Below are positions 12,387-26,100 of a stretch of 64,000 nucleotides of DNA, piece after piece; positions within the stretch are counted from its first letter, which is position 1, and every line of letters starts with the position of its first letter. Source of the DNA: Oxyruncus cristatus (lineage: Eukaryota > Chordata > Aves > Passeriformes > Cotingidae); the NCBI GenBank assembly GCA_013399855.1, contig VXAY01003161.1, forward strand, positions 19,761 through 83,760. The letters are read 5' to 3'. The position numbers were made by a program, and so were the translations under genes. The notes under the pieces are model-generated. The model had not been told where the DNA came from. It saw nothing but the letters and a program-made list of their open reading frames with translations, and made no database searches.

Positions 12387-14075
12387 GTCAAGCCCTTTGG
12401 ATATATATAAATACCCTTTTTTGCCTACATAGTTCCTAGTTTGGCATGCCTCTATCATTGACAGTATTTATTTGCTCTAATTTTGCCACTAGGTTATGGG
12501 GACCTTTGAAACTTGAAAACAGATGTTGCAAGTAAAAACCAGAGAAAAGACACAATGTCAGCCACCTCATTCAGTAGTGGGCTTACATTTTCCTTGGTCA
12601 AATTTTTTTCTGCTGCTGTACCTAAAAATATGGAATTTATAGGATAGTTTCTCCTTTATGATTGCTGTTCATGAGGACATATTTGGAAATTCCCACTGAC
12701 TAGACTTGACCTTTTATCTGCCTAGTCACTAAGCATTACATTGTTAAAAAGTCATTACATTGGTTAAAACTGTTTAATCAGTATTTTCTTTCTTTACATA
12801 TTTAAAGTCCATTCTGCTTGAAGAAGTTGAAACAACTTCTTCAAATAAATTCACTGAAATTTAACCCTATTCCTAGTGAATACATGTTAACTTAAAAAAA
12901 TTATGTTCACAGAGATGGAATTGGTGTTAAAACTACATTTGCTTTTCTTCTAGCAAAGTGATTTTTTTGCACCTGGGGTGAAACGTATTGCTGGCAAGAC
13001 AGCATTCAGGAATTGAATCACTATTTCCAGAATATACCTGAATTGTTTTGAGGATAATTGAAGGACAAGTCTTACGGATGCTTAAGCCAGCACTTTCCAT
13101 AAATGCTAAGCAATTTTTTTAAGATTAATTGTAATCATCTCAACAGCACACTGATACAATAACCTGGATATTTTCCTTCTCAGTTTTCAATTGCCTGGTA
13201 AGATGGCTTTCCAAATCAAGACATACATGTGTTTAGGCTGCTCTGCCACTTTTAAAGTACATGGAGAAAATCCCAACTCAACCCAAAATTTAAGCATCAT
13301 GTTGGGTATGAATGCTTTCAATTTATGTTTTGCCTTCCGTAGTCTCTTCTGTTGTTTTTTCTTTACTCAGATTTTCTTCTTTTCCCACTCCCTTCCCCCT
13401 GTCACCCCATTCCCCAAATATAGTCTGACTGATGTTCATATCCTTACAGCTGTTTATTTTTTCGATTTTTCCTGTAGATATTTTCAAAATTAGGAACTGG
13501 AGTGACTGGTTTATGACAAAAAGTTTAAAGAACCCAGAACATGATGTTTGGCCCAATGAAAAAAAAGAAATAGTATTTTAATTTTTCTGCATTGATGGAA
13601 CTAAGAGAATTGTTAAAATAAAGAAAATAAAATCCTAGCTTAATACCAGAAAAAAAAATCTGCTTACATTTTTTCTTTTTGTATGTAAAGTACATTCCTA
13701 AATAAAGTTCTAGAAGTCACTCACACTGCAAAAATAATAACTGCAAGAAACATATGGAAGTTTAGTTCATAGCTAGCAAACCTATTCCTTCTTAGTGAAC
13801 TGGAGTGAAGGGCTTATTTGGGGAGAACTTTTTAATCACTTCCTTTTTCCAATTGAAATATATGTCTTTCTATGAAAGGGAAAGTTATGACTTTGTTTTT
13901 TCAAACTGTGTAAAAAATGAAAATAAGGAAATTCTATAGATGTCAATAAATTATGCTATGCCTGTAATGGCTAAGGTCTTAAAAATTTATAATATTAAAT
14001 CATTAGCCTACAATACACCAGGGTACATGAGTGACTTTTAACTCAAAAAGAGAAAATTAATTGGTCCTAACTTAC

Positions 14076-14968
14076 TATATCTGTCAAATTTGCAGATGCC
14101 ACCAAGCTGAGTAGTGCAGTTGACACACCTGAAGGATGGGATGGCATCATGAGGTACCTGAACAAGCTCAAGAAGTGGGCCCATGGGAACCCAGAGTAAG
14201 GTTCAACAAGACCAAATGCAAGGTCCTTCACCCCAGCTGGACAAACCCCTGATATCAACATGGTCTGGGGGTCAAGGAATTAAGAACAGCCCTCTAGAGA
14301 GAGTTGGAGGTAGTGGTGGATGAAAAACTGGGCATGAGCCAGTACTGTGCACCCGCAGCCCAGAAGGCTGACTATATCCTCAGCTGCACCAAAAATAATG
14401 TGTCCAGCAGGGCAAGGGAGGGGAATTCTGCCCCTCTACTCTACTCTGGTGAGACCCCACTTGGAGTATTACATCCAGCTCTGAGGTCCTCATTCAAGAA
14501 ATACATGGACCTATTGGAGTGGATCCAGAGGAGGGCCACAGAAGGACGGAGCAGCTGGCTTATGAAGACAGGCTGAGAGAGTTGGGGTTGTTTGGCTTGA
14601 CGAAGAAAAGATTCTGGGGAGATCTTCCTGTGGCCTTTCATTACTTAAAGGGGGCTTATAAGAAGAGTGGGGATAAACCTTTTGGCAGGGTCTCTACTAA
14701 TAGGAGAAGCGGTAATGTTTTTAAACTAAAAGAGGGTAGATTCAGATTAGAAAGAAGGAAGAAATTTTTCACAATGAGAATGGTGAAACACTGGAATAAG
14801 TTATCCAGAGAGGTAGTAGATGCTCCATCCCTGGCAACATTGAAGGTCAGGTTGTATATGGCTCTGAACAAGCTAATATAGTGGAAGATGACTGCAAGGA
14901 AGAAGTAGAACTAAATGACGTTTAAAGGTCCCTTCCAACCCAATACATTCTATGATACTATGATCTCT
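14076..14968 (+). mobile_element. CR1 LINE, 5'-truncated copy
   Basis: The copy begins in the reverse-transcriptase carboxyl region (AAATTTGCAGATGCCACCAAGC, matching the usual FADDTKL-coding segment in degraded form). It continues through the GTGGATGAAAAACTGGGCATGAGCC block and ends in the 3' UTR with AATACATTCTATGATACTATGA. Frames at 14304-14576 and 14519-14881 are remnants of ORF2 separated by frameshifts. Confidence 0.92.
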
Positions 14969-16769
14969 AATATGATATGTTGATTCATGTGAAACCCTGA
15001 TTTCAGGTAAACCAATTATGGGTCTGGGCAGAAAAATGACATAGCTTGAATTAATTATTTTACTAGATTTAGTAGGCTTTATAAAATAATGAAACTTTAT
15101 TAATATTTACTTATAACTTAGAAAGGCAAATTAAGAATGTGAGTTTTTGAGTTTCTGGTAGTAAATGAAGACAGGGCAGATACTGAATGGTGAAAAACAA
15201 TCAGCAAGAAGCTGTAACATGTACTAGAAACTTACTCTACAGTATAGGAAACAGATATTGAAGACAGCACAGAATTTATGCAGCATATGGAAAACGTGTT
15301 TGATCTTACTGACATTAATAAATGGGTTAAAAAAATATTATAAGTTATATCCCTCAGAAATACACAGTGCTGAGTTGGCTAACTGAATTTTTATGGAATC
15401 TTTCTACAGACATTCTCTATATCTCAAGGGGCCAGCTTCTTATTAGATAGGGAAGTCAGTAAAGAAGAGATTTGGGGAATTTCTGTGTCTTTGAAAAGTG
15501 GTTTAAACTTGACACAGGCTTGATATTAACTTCTTCATAAAATTTTCATTTAAAAATTAAATAGGACATGCTTATTGGTTATATCTGGTGTGGTTTACTG
15601 TCTATTTATATTTAATAATATGCAATTCTAGAGTATCAATTAAGATACATTGCATAAAGATATATAAGGGTATTATGTGATCAGTGTTTTAGTTAAATAT
15701 TTCTCTCTTGAATTAATTCTTAATTAAAAAGCAGTATATTGCAGGATATTTAGTTGATTTCATGAAGGTTTCTACTGTTTATTAACTTCTGTACAGCTCA
15801 GGGATAATAAACAGCACATATAAATTGTGCCTAGAGTGCTTTGATACTGTTTGTTTCAATAGAATAAGAAAAGCAGGACAAGGTAGTTTTGATAAAGTTC
15901 AAATTAAACACTGAAGAAACAAAAACTGTATAGGACATTTTAAAATTTATGTTAATTCATCTGTAGAATTACTGCTACTGTGTGAAAGAAAATTGACTAA
16001 TTAACTACTGTAAAACTAGCCCCTAATGGAAGTATCTGACTTTGAACTTCTGCTGTTGTGAACACTCAGCTGGAAGGACAAACATGAGAGAGACATCAAT
16101 AGAATTAATGATAGTGGCAAAGTGGCTTCACAGAGATGAGACTATAATGCTCATATAGTCCATGGGGAGAAACAGTAGGAGAGACTGTTGCTTTTTTAAA
16201 AAGGAGAATGACAATAATCTATTTAATATGTTGTACATAAGCATAAAAGTTGCATCTGAGAACAGAAGATTTTGCAGTGCCAATTTTCATCGCTTCTAGC
16301 ATTGATAGTAGAGCTGTTATAAATGTTCATAACAATTTTATCACTCAAACCAACTGCTTTAATATATAGTATGCCAAATATATTAAATGCTCGTTTCCTT
16401 ATGTTTTTTTTTTTTTTATACTGAGAAAACAAATGGTGCTTGATAGACTGCAGAGGGCTTTAAAAAAGACCTACTGGCTTTTGTTTTTAAAGAACTGAAT
16501 TTGTTAAAAAGGTTGATGTTTTCTCTCAGCTGTTTTCTCTCAACTATGCTTCCTTCGAGTTCTGGATATGTCATCTAGAACTTATTTCTTGTTTCATGCA
16601 ATAAATACAAATGGCTCTTCTAAGAATAAGTTGGACGCCTTCTTAGGGTTATGAGATCTAAGCAGTATGATGTAACTCCATTTTGGAGATAATGGTTAAT
16701 TCTGCATAGAGATGCTTTACTTCTGGGTTATAAATTCAGACAGACTTTTGGTGATAAAGTATCATCAAA

Positions 16770-17130
16770 AAACATTAGGACTGACAGTGACTTCTCAGGG
16801 AAGAACTTACAAAGGGGAGTAGGGGCAGCAGACTTTCCACAAAGGCTGGCGTAAGTTGTACTGTAGACCTGTGGGGCTTGGCACTGCTCAGCACTCTTCT
16901 GAAAAGAAACAGATTGATTCCCAGCCTGACAGCTGGTTGATGAGGCTGGTTCTGCACCCACAAGGGCAAACCTCATCTGGTAGGGATGCAACTTGGAGCT
17001 CTGTCTGCCTGATTGTAATTTCTGCACAAGTTCTGTTGAATGAGGGCCACATACCAGCTTGATATGGGGGAAAAAACACAGGAGAAAGAGAGGTTGCCTC
17101 CTCTCTCCTCCTTCCCTCACCCCTCCAGAA
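16770..17130. other. Unexplained relatively GC-rich patch inside an intron
   Basis: Overlapping open frames on both strands (for example 16728-17120 minus and 16856-17062 plus) reflect a local rise in GC rather than a recognised protein. The sequence does not match the CR1 or LTR copies in this window. It could be an old repeat, a conserved non-coding element or unique DNA. Confidence 0.35.
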
Positions 17131-20100
17131 GAAACACATTAGCTTTGGTGAAGAAAATTTTTTATGCTAGTATACAAGTCCCCTCTGCTTTGCTAGAGAA
17201 CACAGTAATCTTTGGCCAGAACATATTTGCTTGTTTTTTTAAACGAACTGTAGCAATGTGACCCATGGTGTTACTGATTATTCATTTATATTAATAATTT
17301 TATTTTATCAACCATATATCCTCTTGATGCACACTTTGTTGTTGAAATATCTTAGACCACCATAAAACTCCAAATATAAAATCTATGGCTTTGATATATG
17401 GATGTTAAGAAAAAGATCAAAAGAGTACAATATGAACAGCCACAGAGCCATCTGCAGGGCAAGATTTTAGATACCAATCTTTTCTGTTATATTATTTTTG
17501 TTATCTTGTTATAGTCAATCATACTATTTGATAAACACTATTAAATGTATGTCCATATACGAAAGCAAAAATTTGGTGACCGGAGAACAATTTTCTGGAA
17601 GGAATGCACCTGCGTACCTGTTCTCATTAATCAGTGGTCCCCAGACAAATTACTTGTAGAATTTAAAACCATTACTTCTTTTTGGTTAGCTTCACTCTCC
17701 CTTAACAGCACAATCTACTTCCCTTGTACTGCATAAACATTAGCCATAAAGAAGCAGCAATTCCTGCTCCTCTTTTGGAAGGCACCAGGACATCCATTGA
17801 CAATAATTCCAACATAAAATTTAACATTCAAGTTAAGTTACAGCTTCTCAAATAAATCTCAAATACTTGCTTTGAATGACCAACAGCATGTGTAATGGTA
17901 AAACCCAGAATAATAACACAGATTATTTTCTCTTTGTTTAATGCTGCTCTAGTGTGTATTTGCTTGCAAACACAACTCTGCTTTTCAGGCAATGTGTATA
18001 ATCTGTTTAGACCTTGTCTCAAGTGTAGTGCTGGCAAATGGAAATGAACCTTACAAATGGCATTGCTTTTACTTCATCTTTCAGCTTCAGTTTTTGTGTC
18101 TATATAACTCAATTCCTGTGTTAGCTGTAAGCACATACCCTTGCACAAATCGGTTGTTTTGTTTGTCACGACGGCGGGAGAAAAACATACTGACAAAATA
18201 GACTTGGATTCACTATGCAGATCATGTAAGCTGGAAGACAGTTGCTCCTAAGATAGTAAGGAGCCGATAGGCAAAAAAAAAAATTCCATGAATGAGCATT
18301 TTTACCCCCTGCAAGAAGTGGAAGGTTTTTTTTATCTGCATACCCTTCCATAAGAAGTGTTTAGCAGAGCAGAAATAGGAAAGTATGTAGGGCTGCACCT
18401 TCTTCTTCTTAAATTGTACTTCTGTAGGTAATCATAACTGGCCTGTGAATTATGTAAATTACTACAATTCAGTGGTTTCTCCTTAGAAAGCTAGTATGCC
18501 AAAAAGTTGACAGGCTTCATAACCTCAACTTTAACACCACTGTGTTTTAGAAACCATATTCCTTCCTAGGCTTTCCAAAATACAGTAAATTACAGTTCTT
18601 TTATACTCAGAATTTACTCTAACTTAGTTTAATATATTTTTTAAGTATCTTTATTTTGGTTGGTTGATTTTGGTTTGGGGTTTTGGTTCTTTTTTTACTT
18701 TAATACTAATGATTCAGGAAAAAACAGGATCTTAAGCAGAGATAATTTTTTTAACACGATCTAAGCTACTTGCTGTGAATAAGTGAATAGTTAGATACTT
18801 GATCCACCCTTGGGACCTAAAGGAAAGCTTTACATCCCCAAGTGATTTCTTGTTTGTATGCCCTCTTTATCGGCTTTTACTGCCCATTCCTGTGCTAGAG
18901 GCTCTGCTGGAGCCATTCGAAATCACTGGGAGAACTCTAATCAAACCATTCCCCCAGGTGGTTCGTACCACGTGGCAGCAGTATGATTAGCATGAAACAA
19001 ACAAAATCTCTTTCTTCTCTGTCACTTGCCCTTTGGGAGTTGCTCATCTTTTCTCTGTCTTCAGGTAAAGATAAGGGTAACAGATACCTATAGCCATAAA
19101 TTGCTTTAGACAGTCAGATTAAAGCACTGAGAAAATGCTATCAACTGTAAAACAAGAATACTGATTTTACACTTATAAAATCCATTGAAGAAAAATAAGT
19201 GTCCGTAAGAATAGAAAAGTCTATTGAAAAGTGCATCTGTGGGCAGATTTTTTTTAAAGATTTTTAAGAAGTAAGTTATCATACTGCCAGAATAATGTAG
19301 AGTAATATTTTTATTGAATAAACTGCTAAAAACAGAAATTGGTTGACACTTCAGTGATTGTATAAGTAGGGTTTATGTTAAACCTGTTTTAATTTAATTT
19401 TTTTCTTAAAACAGTGCCCTCTGTCTTCTAATACTGAGTAGGTGGAGTTGTTTATTATGAAGTTGACAAACCAGTATAGCATTAATTAAAAACTTTCCTA
19501 TGATATGAATACAAAAAAAGGAAAGCACTATATTTTCTTCAGAACTTTAACAGTCATTATATAAATTTTTTAAATTGACTCCAACATTGTAGCTGCAAAA
19601 CAGGAGAAATTCAAGAGCAGGGTTCTTGCAATAATTGATAAATCAATAATAAATAATAGAATTTTATAGAGCAACATTTTTTGGCAGCGGAAGATCCATT
19701 ATGTTCAAACATTGTTTGTCACCTGTTAAAATCATATGTCCAAATGATATCCATATCCAGATTTCTTAAACTGAGCTTAGGCTGCAATCTTATCTTTCTG
19801 TGCTTTAGAAACTATTTAACAAAGTAAACGTCATATCTTTGACCTTCTACAGAGCCCAAATAAAGTGCAGGGTTTTTATGTTTTCACTATTCATGGCAAT
19901 TCTGGGAAATATAATCCCTTTCCTAACCTTTAAATATCAGTGGAATGAGTCTGCTGCATTGACTATTAGAAGCAATCCACAAAAAGGCCTTCAGCCTTCT
20001 GTGGGAATTATGGGGTTTGGATTCCACAGTAGCAGATCCTCATGAAATTTAATGTTTGATGAAGTTAGTCACTAGGACAGGACAGATGTGACCTGGCATT

Positions 20101-20581
20101 GATCTGATGGAAAACTGCTGATACACAGCATTACACCATATTACCTAAAATTTTTTTGAAAATGCCCCGGGTATAATCACTAGCGCATGGAAGATGCAGC
20201 TGCTCAGGACCATGCACAATATAGCTGCCTATGATGACTCTCAACTGACAGTCACAGAACTATGACTACTTACAAATGCTTCTATATGTACAAATGCTTT
20301 ATTTTCTTAACTACAGGGATTCTCTTTCTGTCTTCATCAATGGTGTGGTGTCAAGTTTTAATATCCACTTCGAGCTGAAAGTTGTCTTCTTTGTCACTGA
20401 TTACCAGGAACAGTCACTACTATGTAACTCGTATTCTTTTTTCTATGCAGACAGCATTGCATTTGCCTCTCCTAGAATTTTTTTTTTTTTCTAAGTAGTG
20501 CACCCTACCAAGAAATACTGATCACATTTGTGTATTATTAATTACACTACCATTTTCTGTGGTCATCTGCACACAAAAAAG

Positions 20582-21963
20582 AAGAAGGGGGACCCTGGAA
20601 AGTATAGGCCTGTCAGTCTCACTTCAGTGCCTTGTAAAATCATGGACAAGATTAGTCTGGGAAGTATTGAAAAACACCGGAAGGACAATGTAGTAGTTGG
20701 TCCCTGCTTCATGAAGGGGAAGTCTTGTTTGTCAAACCTGATTTCCTTCTACAACAGGGTAACCACCCACCTAGGAAAGAGAGTAGATGTAATCTTTTTG
20801 GACTTGAGCAAAGCTTTTGATACTGTCTCTCAAAGTATCCTTCTGGACAAAATGCCCATTGTACAGCTGAATAATGGTGTTATGTGATAGGTGAGAAACT
20901 GGCTCACAGATCGGGCACAAAGAGTTATAGTGAATGGGGTTACAGCAGACTGGTGACCTGTCACTAGTCTGATGTTCCAGAGGGCTCCATCCTTGGCCCA
21001 GTCTTCTTCAACATCTTCATAAATTACTTGGACATGGGACTCGAAGGAATACTAAGTGAGTTTGATGATGACACAAAACTTGGAGGAGGTGTTGACTCCC
21101 TCAAAGGCAGGGAGACCCTGCAGACAGACCTCAACAAATTAGAGGACTTGGCAATCACCAACCACATGAAGTTCAACAAGGAAGAGTGCCAGATTCTGCA
21201 CCTGGGATGGAACAATGTTGTTTGTGTTCATAGACTGGGGAATGAGAGACTGGAAAGCAGTGCTGTGGAAAGGGACCTGGGGGTTCTGGTTGACGGCAAG
21301 TTGAATATGAGTCAGCAGTGCCCTGGAGGAGGCAGGAGGGCAGCCAGGAGGGCCAACTGTGTCCTGGGGAGCATCAGGCAAAGCATCTCCAGCCAGTCAA
21401 GGGAGGTGATTGTCCCTCTCTGCTCTGCACTGGGGTGGCCTCACCTTGAATATATTGTGTGCAGTTTTGGGAACTGCAAACATAAAAAAGACATTAAGGT
21501 ATTAGAGAGCATCCATCTAAAGGAGGGCTCCAAGGACAGTGAAGGGTCTGGAGGAGAAGCCGTATGAAGAGCAGCTGAGGTAATTTGGTTTGTTCAGCCC
21601 AGAGAAGAGGAGACTGAAGGGAGACCTCATTATGGTCTTCAACATCCTCGTGAGGAAGAGGAGAGGCAAGTACCAGTCTCTTTACTCTTGTGACCAATAG
21701 CAGAATTCGAAGAAATGTCAGGAAGCTGAGTTGGGGGAGGTTCAGGTTGGACATGAGGAAAAAGTTTTTCACCCAGAGGGTGTCTGAGCACTGGAACAGG
21801 CTCCCCAGGAAAGTGGTCACAGCACCAAGTCTTTCTTAGTTGAAGAAGCATTTGGACAATGCTCTCAGGTACATGCTGTGACTCTTGGGGTGTACTGCAC
21901 AGGACCAGAAATTGGACTCAATGGAGACTGTCCAACTCAGCATAATCTATGATTCCATGATTT
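20582..21963 (+). mobile_element. CR1 LINE with degraded reverse-transcriptase region
   Basis: It begins in the reverse-transcriptase domain (PGKYRPVSLTSVPCKIMDKI) and shows the motif FLDLSKAFDTV. The later FADD box is replaced by EFDDDTKLGG in another frame. It continues through the ORF2 end to the 3' UTR (AATCTATGATTCCATGA). Stops after 20887 and a frame change before 21028 show that it cannot encode a working polymerase. Confidence 0.93.
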
Positions 21964-21967
21964 ATCT

Positions 21968-22719
21968 GGGTCATGGCAATCCCATACACATCTACAGTCT
22001 GGGTGGAGAAGTGATTGAGAACAGCCCTGCAGAGAAAGATTCTGGGGTGGTGGTCACTGAAAAACTAGATATGAGCCGTCAGTGTGAGCTCACAGCCCAG
22101 AAAGCCAGCTCTGTCCTGGGCTGCATCAAAAGAAGTGCTGCCAGCAGATCAAATGAAGTGATTCTCTCCCTCTACTCTGCTCTCATGAGACCCCACCTGG
22201 ACTACTGCATACAGTACAGTTCTAGTGCCTCCAACTTAAGAAGGACATAAAGCTGTTGGAACAAGTCCAGAGTAGGCCAGAAAGCTGATAAGAGGATGGA
22301 GCACCTCCTCTGCAAAGACAGGCTGAGAAAGTTGGGACTGATCAGCCTGGAGAAGAGAAGGTTGCATGGAGACCTCATTAGCAACCTGCCAGTATGTGAA
22401 AGTGTCCTACAGGGAAGCCAGAGAGGGAATTTCATCAGGAACTGTAGTGATAGGACAAGGAATAATGGATATAGATTGAAAGAGGGAAAATTTAGGTTAG
22501 ATATTAGGAAGACAGTTTTTACTGTGAGGATGATGAGACACTGGAACAGGTTGCCCGGGAAAATTGTGGATGCCCCAACCCTGGCAGTGTTCAAAGCCAA
22601 GCTGGATATGGCCTTGAGCAACCTGTCTAGTGGGAGGTGTCCCTGTCCCTAGCCAGGGGTGTTGGGGCTAGATGATCTTCAAGGTCCCCTCCAACCCTTA
22701 ACATTCTATGATTCTATGA
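21968..22719 (+). mobile_element. CR1 LINE, second copy abutting the first
   Basis: It starts in late ORF2 (GGCAATCCCATACACATC, then AGTCTGGGTGGAGAAG) and runs to its own 3' end, ACATTCTATGATTCTATGA. Its 5' truncation point lies within about 5 bp of the 3' terminus of the preceding CR1, in the same orientation. The frames 21885-22250 and 22296-22652 are ORF2 remnants. Confidence 0.9.
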
Positions 22720-23039
22720 CTTCAACAGAGTTTCGTATTTCCTACCATGGCAAAGTACTTCAAATAATTAGTCCAAAACCAAATTGCCATGAGGCTCATT
22801 AAAAGTATAGGGGACAATAATTCTCAATTTATAATTATTTTCCTCTTTGACTATTCATTCATATATTAGTTAATTTAATATGGTTTATGAAAAAAACCAA
22901 AGGAAAATATTTACATTAAAACCTATAAAAGTATGCCCCTCTTGTCTCTTAGAAAAATGAATGCTTTTCAAGTTCTGCTTGTCGGAAGCTTTTATACTTT
23001 GGAACACTGAATTAGTTTAACATGTATTAAATTACTTAC

Positions 23040-23154
23040 AGTGAATCCTCCAATTATATTAAGACACAATCCTTCATTCAGACAGTTGATGCTGAGCAGA
23101 CTGCAGTAGTCAATTACTTCCTCACAGTTCTTTCCAGTGAATCCTGGCATGCAG
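23040..23154 (-). CDS. EYS: EYS-like gene, internal exon linking two EGF modules (third exon)
   Basis: The 115-bp exon starts in phase 2 and ends in phase 0. The acceptor reads TATTTGCAG and the donor GTAAGT. The CG left by the exon at 27308-27435 plus the first C here makes Arg, giving ...NYNCRCMPGFTGKNC. It then carries VIDYC, SLLSINC and LNEGLC and ends LNIIGGFT. The next exon supplies CLC, so the segment C-LN-IIGG-F-T-C fits the Asp/Asn hydroxylation consensus C-x-[DN]-x4-[FY]-x-C-x-C of calcium-binding EGFs. The SINCLNEGLCLN segment is one of the features that reads as EYS to me. The role is structural: a rod of EGF modules in a secreted extracellular matrix protein. No stops or damaged sites are visible. 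Confidence 0.74.
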
Positions 23155-26100
23155 CTGCAAATACACGAGTGTATTTTAGAGGACTTGCATTTTAAAAGTT
23201 AATTGTATTTAATTATGTTTCGTAATTCTATTAAATAATGTTCTTGCAGTAACAAAACAGATCTCATATGTTATTTAAAATACACAGAATATGTTTTCAA
23301 GGAATTAAAAATCAGTTGCATGATTCTGGATAATTTTATTTTCCCATAAAATAATTAATTTCATTGACTAAAGCATTGTCATATCAATATGATCTTCCAG
23401 AAAAAAAACCCAAACAGAATGAGGTAATATTTAATAAACAGCTATAAAAAAAATAACAAGGTTTTGGGAAACTGTTAAAAAGAATAGGTCAATTAAAGCA
23501 TCAAAGAGGAAAAATCAGACATATGATGATAAGTGAGTTTTAAAGTAATTAACATCAATCATTGCTAATGATTAAATGGTAGTAAATAATGACATGCTTA
23601 GTTAAGTATGAAACAATGTAGAGAGAATGATACATAGTTGGTTTTGTGTTTGTTTAATTTTAATTCAGTATTTTCTTTGAAGAAGAAAACTAGCATTTTA
23701 TTTTTGTGACCGTTTGCTAGTTCCATGTGATACCAAAGGAACTGTGGGTAACTCTTCTATGGTAAAAGGAACTACAGAAATTTATTCTGCATCATGTTAA
23801 CATTTAGTTGTAGTAGAAGAAAATCCTTTTCTTATGTAGCCCTCCAGTGTTTAAAGAAAATCGCATATACACAAATAAAAAAGATGAGATTTAAACAGAT
23901 GGTAAGCAAGTTTCATTCAAAAGTAATAATGGAACAATGTAGAAAAATATTTGAATATTTATATCCTGATAGATACAAATCCCTGTCAAACTCACTCGGT
24001 ATGTTCTTACCGACATAAGGTAGCATGTTCCTCTGTCTAAAGATTCTTTCTGGTATCATGGAAAGAAAAGATTTAAGAAGACAAAGGAAATGGCCAGCAA
24101 GATGAAAATTTGTGTTTGTGAAGGAATCCAAAAGTAATAGATGGGATGTTTCCTCTTAGCTTTTTCCAAGGGATACTTTGTCAAATGACTCAGTCCAGAA
24201 GCAAATCCAAACAGATTTGCTTCTGTTTCTCCTATGTTCTTGCTCCTCATAAATACAAGATTCAGTCATGTTGCTTATGTTTTCCCATTAAAAAAACTAA
24301 TCCCATCCCTGGTTTCAAAATGTATTGAGCCTCTCAGAGTTATGCAATATACAGAAGTAAAATATATATTTTCCATAGCAATTAGCTTGGCAACAACATT
24401 CAATAGAAAGTGCCTGAGTTGACCATACTTTCTGAATCAGTTAAATAGATCTAGCAGTGGGTGTAGCTCTGCCTCTGAGGAATGCATAGACACATCTAGC
24501 ATGTCCAGAGGCTTGTCACTAATTAACCTTAGTTAAATATTAAACAGGTCGGATTTAATCAGAAATTGCTGGAGACCATCCACACAATTCACACATAGGA
24601 TCATTTGGACAGAGGTAGATAAATATGGGAAAAATTTCCCTAAACAGTTATATGTTTTGAGGTTGGTCACAACCACAGAAGTACACTGTATGCAAGTAGC
24701 AATGGACTACATAATCCTCACCCTCCTCTTGAAAAAGGTGTTGTGTGCAATTATATTGCTGCCATTTCAAGTACTTGGCTTCAAAATTCTTGCAAAATCT
24801 ATTCTTAACAAATCTCCAGTTCATGTATTGTAGCTAAAAGGAGTTTTTCATAATACTTACCTGCTTTTAGTTCACACGTTCAGGGATATCAGATAGTTAC
24901 ATTCTCGTTTTTCCCTCTAAACAAAAGTACTCATATCAACAGATAGCGTATCTATTGTCCTTTATACTATAGCATAATTTATCCATACATTAAATTTACA
25001 TATAAAAGGAACATAAAACAATAATAACAAAGTTTCTATTTTGTTATAATTTAATTTTTAAATAACATCTAAACCAAAATCAGAGCAACTAAATTGTGTT
25101 TGTTTTACTGATTTGTTTCTACCTATGATCTGAAGAGAGGTGAAAGAGTTCCTAGCTTTTTTGCTTTAATCTATTTAGCTAGTCTATGATTGTTTCATTA
25201 AACAGATAATCTCGTAAGGAACTGTTAGAAGCTGGATTTTCTAATTTTTATACTTGCTCATTTTTCCTATTTATGTTTTTATTATTTTTTTTTGCAAAAA
25301 ATATACCAATGTCAGGGAAGGTAAGAGTAAACTAAGAGCAAAAATAGTTGACAGTAAAGTTCCAGAGACAGCACTAACAGAACAAATTTTCTCAGAACAC
25401 CATTTCGCATTTCTTGTGACTTCTAGTTGTCCTAAAGAACATGAAAAATGAAAGAAGACACAAAGAAAGCAATCACAGTTTATTGTGATGGATATTCTTG
25501 TTCACTGACTATTTGAATTCAGCTAATTTTTGACATTTAAGAAAAAATGCTACTATTAGATTCTTAGCACAAAGTTGTGTATGATATCAAGACTGAAAGG
25601 GTGGAATTATGATACAAGACAGTCATACATCATAACTGAAGTGGAGAAAATTAAACTGAGTCAGTCTTGTTATATGTTTAGAGTGGAAAATAAGTGTTTT
25701 TCCAAAGAAGGAAGGATGTGTAGATAAAAGCTGAGATTGTGATGGATATAAGAAGAATGTAGCTTGGGCATGAGGAAAACCACAAAAGATAGGGGGAAGC
25801 AAAAAAAACCCCCATAATTAAGTAAAAAGGTCACAACAGCTGTTATTTGAACTTATATATGCATGTGAGCTAAATGCCATTACATTTATTAATAATATTA
25901 AAATGCTATAAAAGTGGATCACATAGCAATATTACATGTAGTATTACACTGAACGTAGTAGTAGTATTGTTGTAGTAGTATTACACTGAATGAAACATGT
26001 GCAGTTTATTGTGAGGTAACTGGACAGAGACATAACATACAGTATTTGACAATGATTACCAAAAATGAAACAAATCTTCACTTAAGACTTTGAATGAGCA

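Larger units (their letters stand above)
10371..23039 (-). other. 12.7-kb phase-0 intron of the EYS-like gene
   Basis: This is the largest intron fully inside the window. It holds a complete ERVK-like solo LTR (12004-12386), a CR1 (14076-14968), an unexplained relatively GC-rich patch (16770-17130) and two abutting CR1 copies (20582-22719). In 10371-12003, 12387-14075, 14969-16769, 17131-20581 and 22720-23039 I see only unique AT-rich sequence. A 122-codon minus-strand frame at 10913-11281 has no recognisable protein character. Confidence 0.65.

Noticed and set aside
24861..24916. A possible 56-bp minus-strand exon with a TTTGTTTAG acceptor and GTAAGT donor between two EGF exons.
   Set aside because: Including it would break the phase-2 junction that otherwise rebuilds NYNC-R-CMPGFTG. 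It encodes no EGF cysteines and its length is not a multiple of three.
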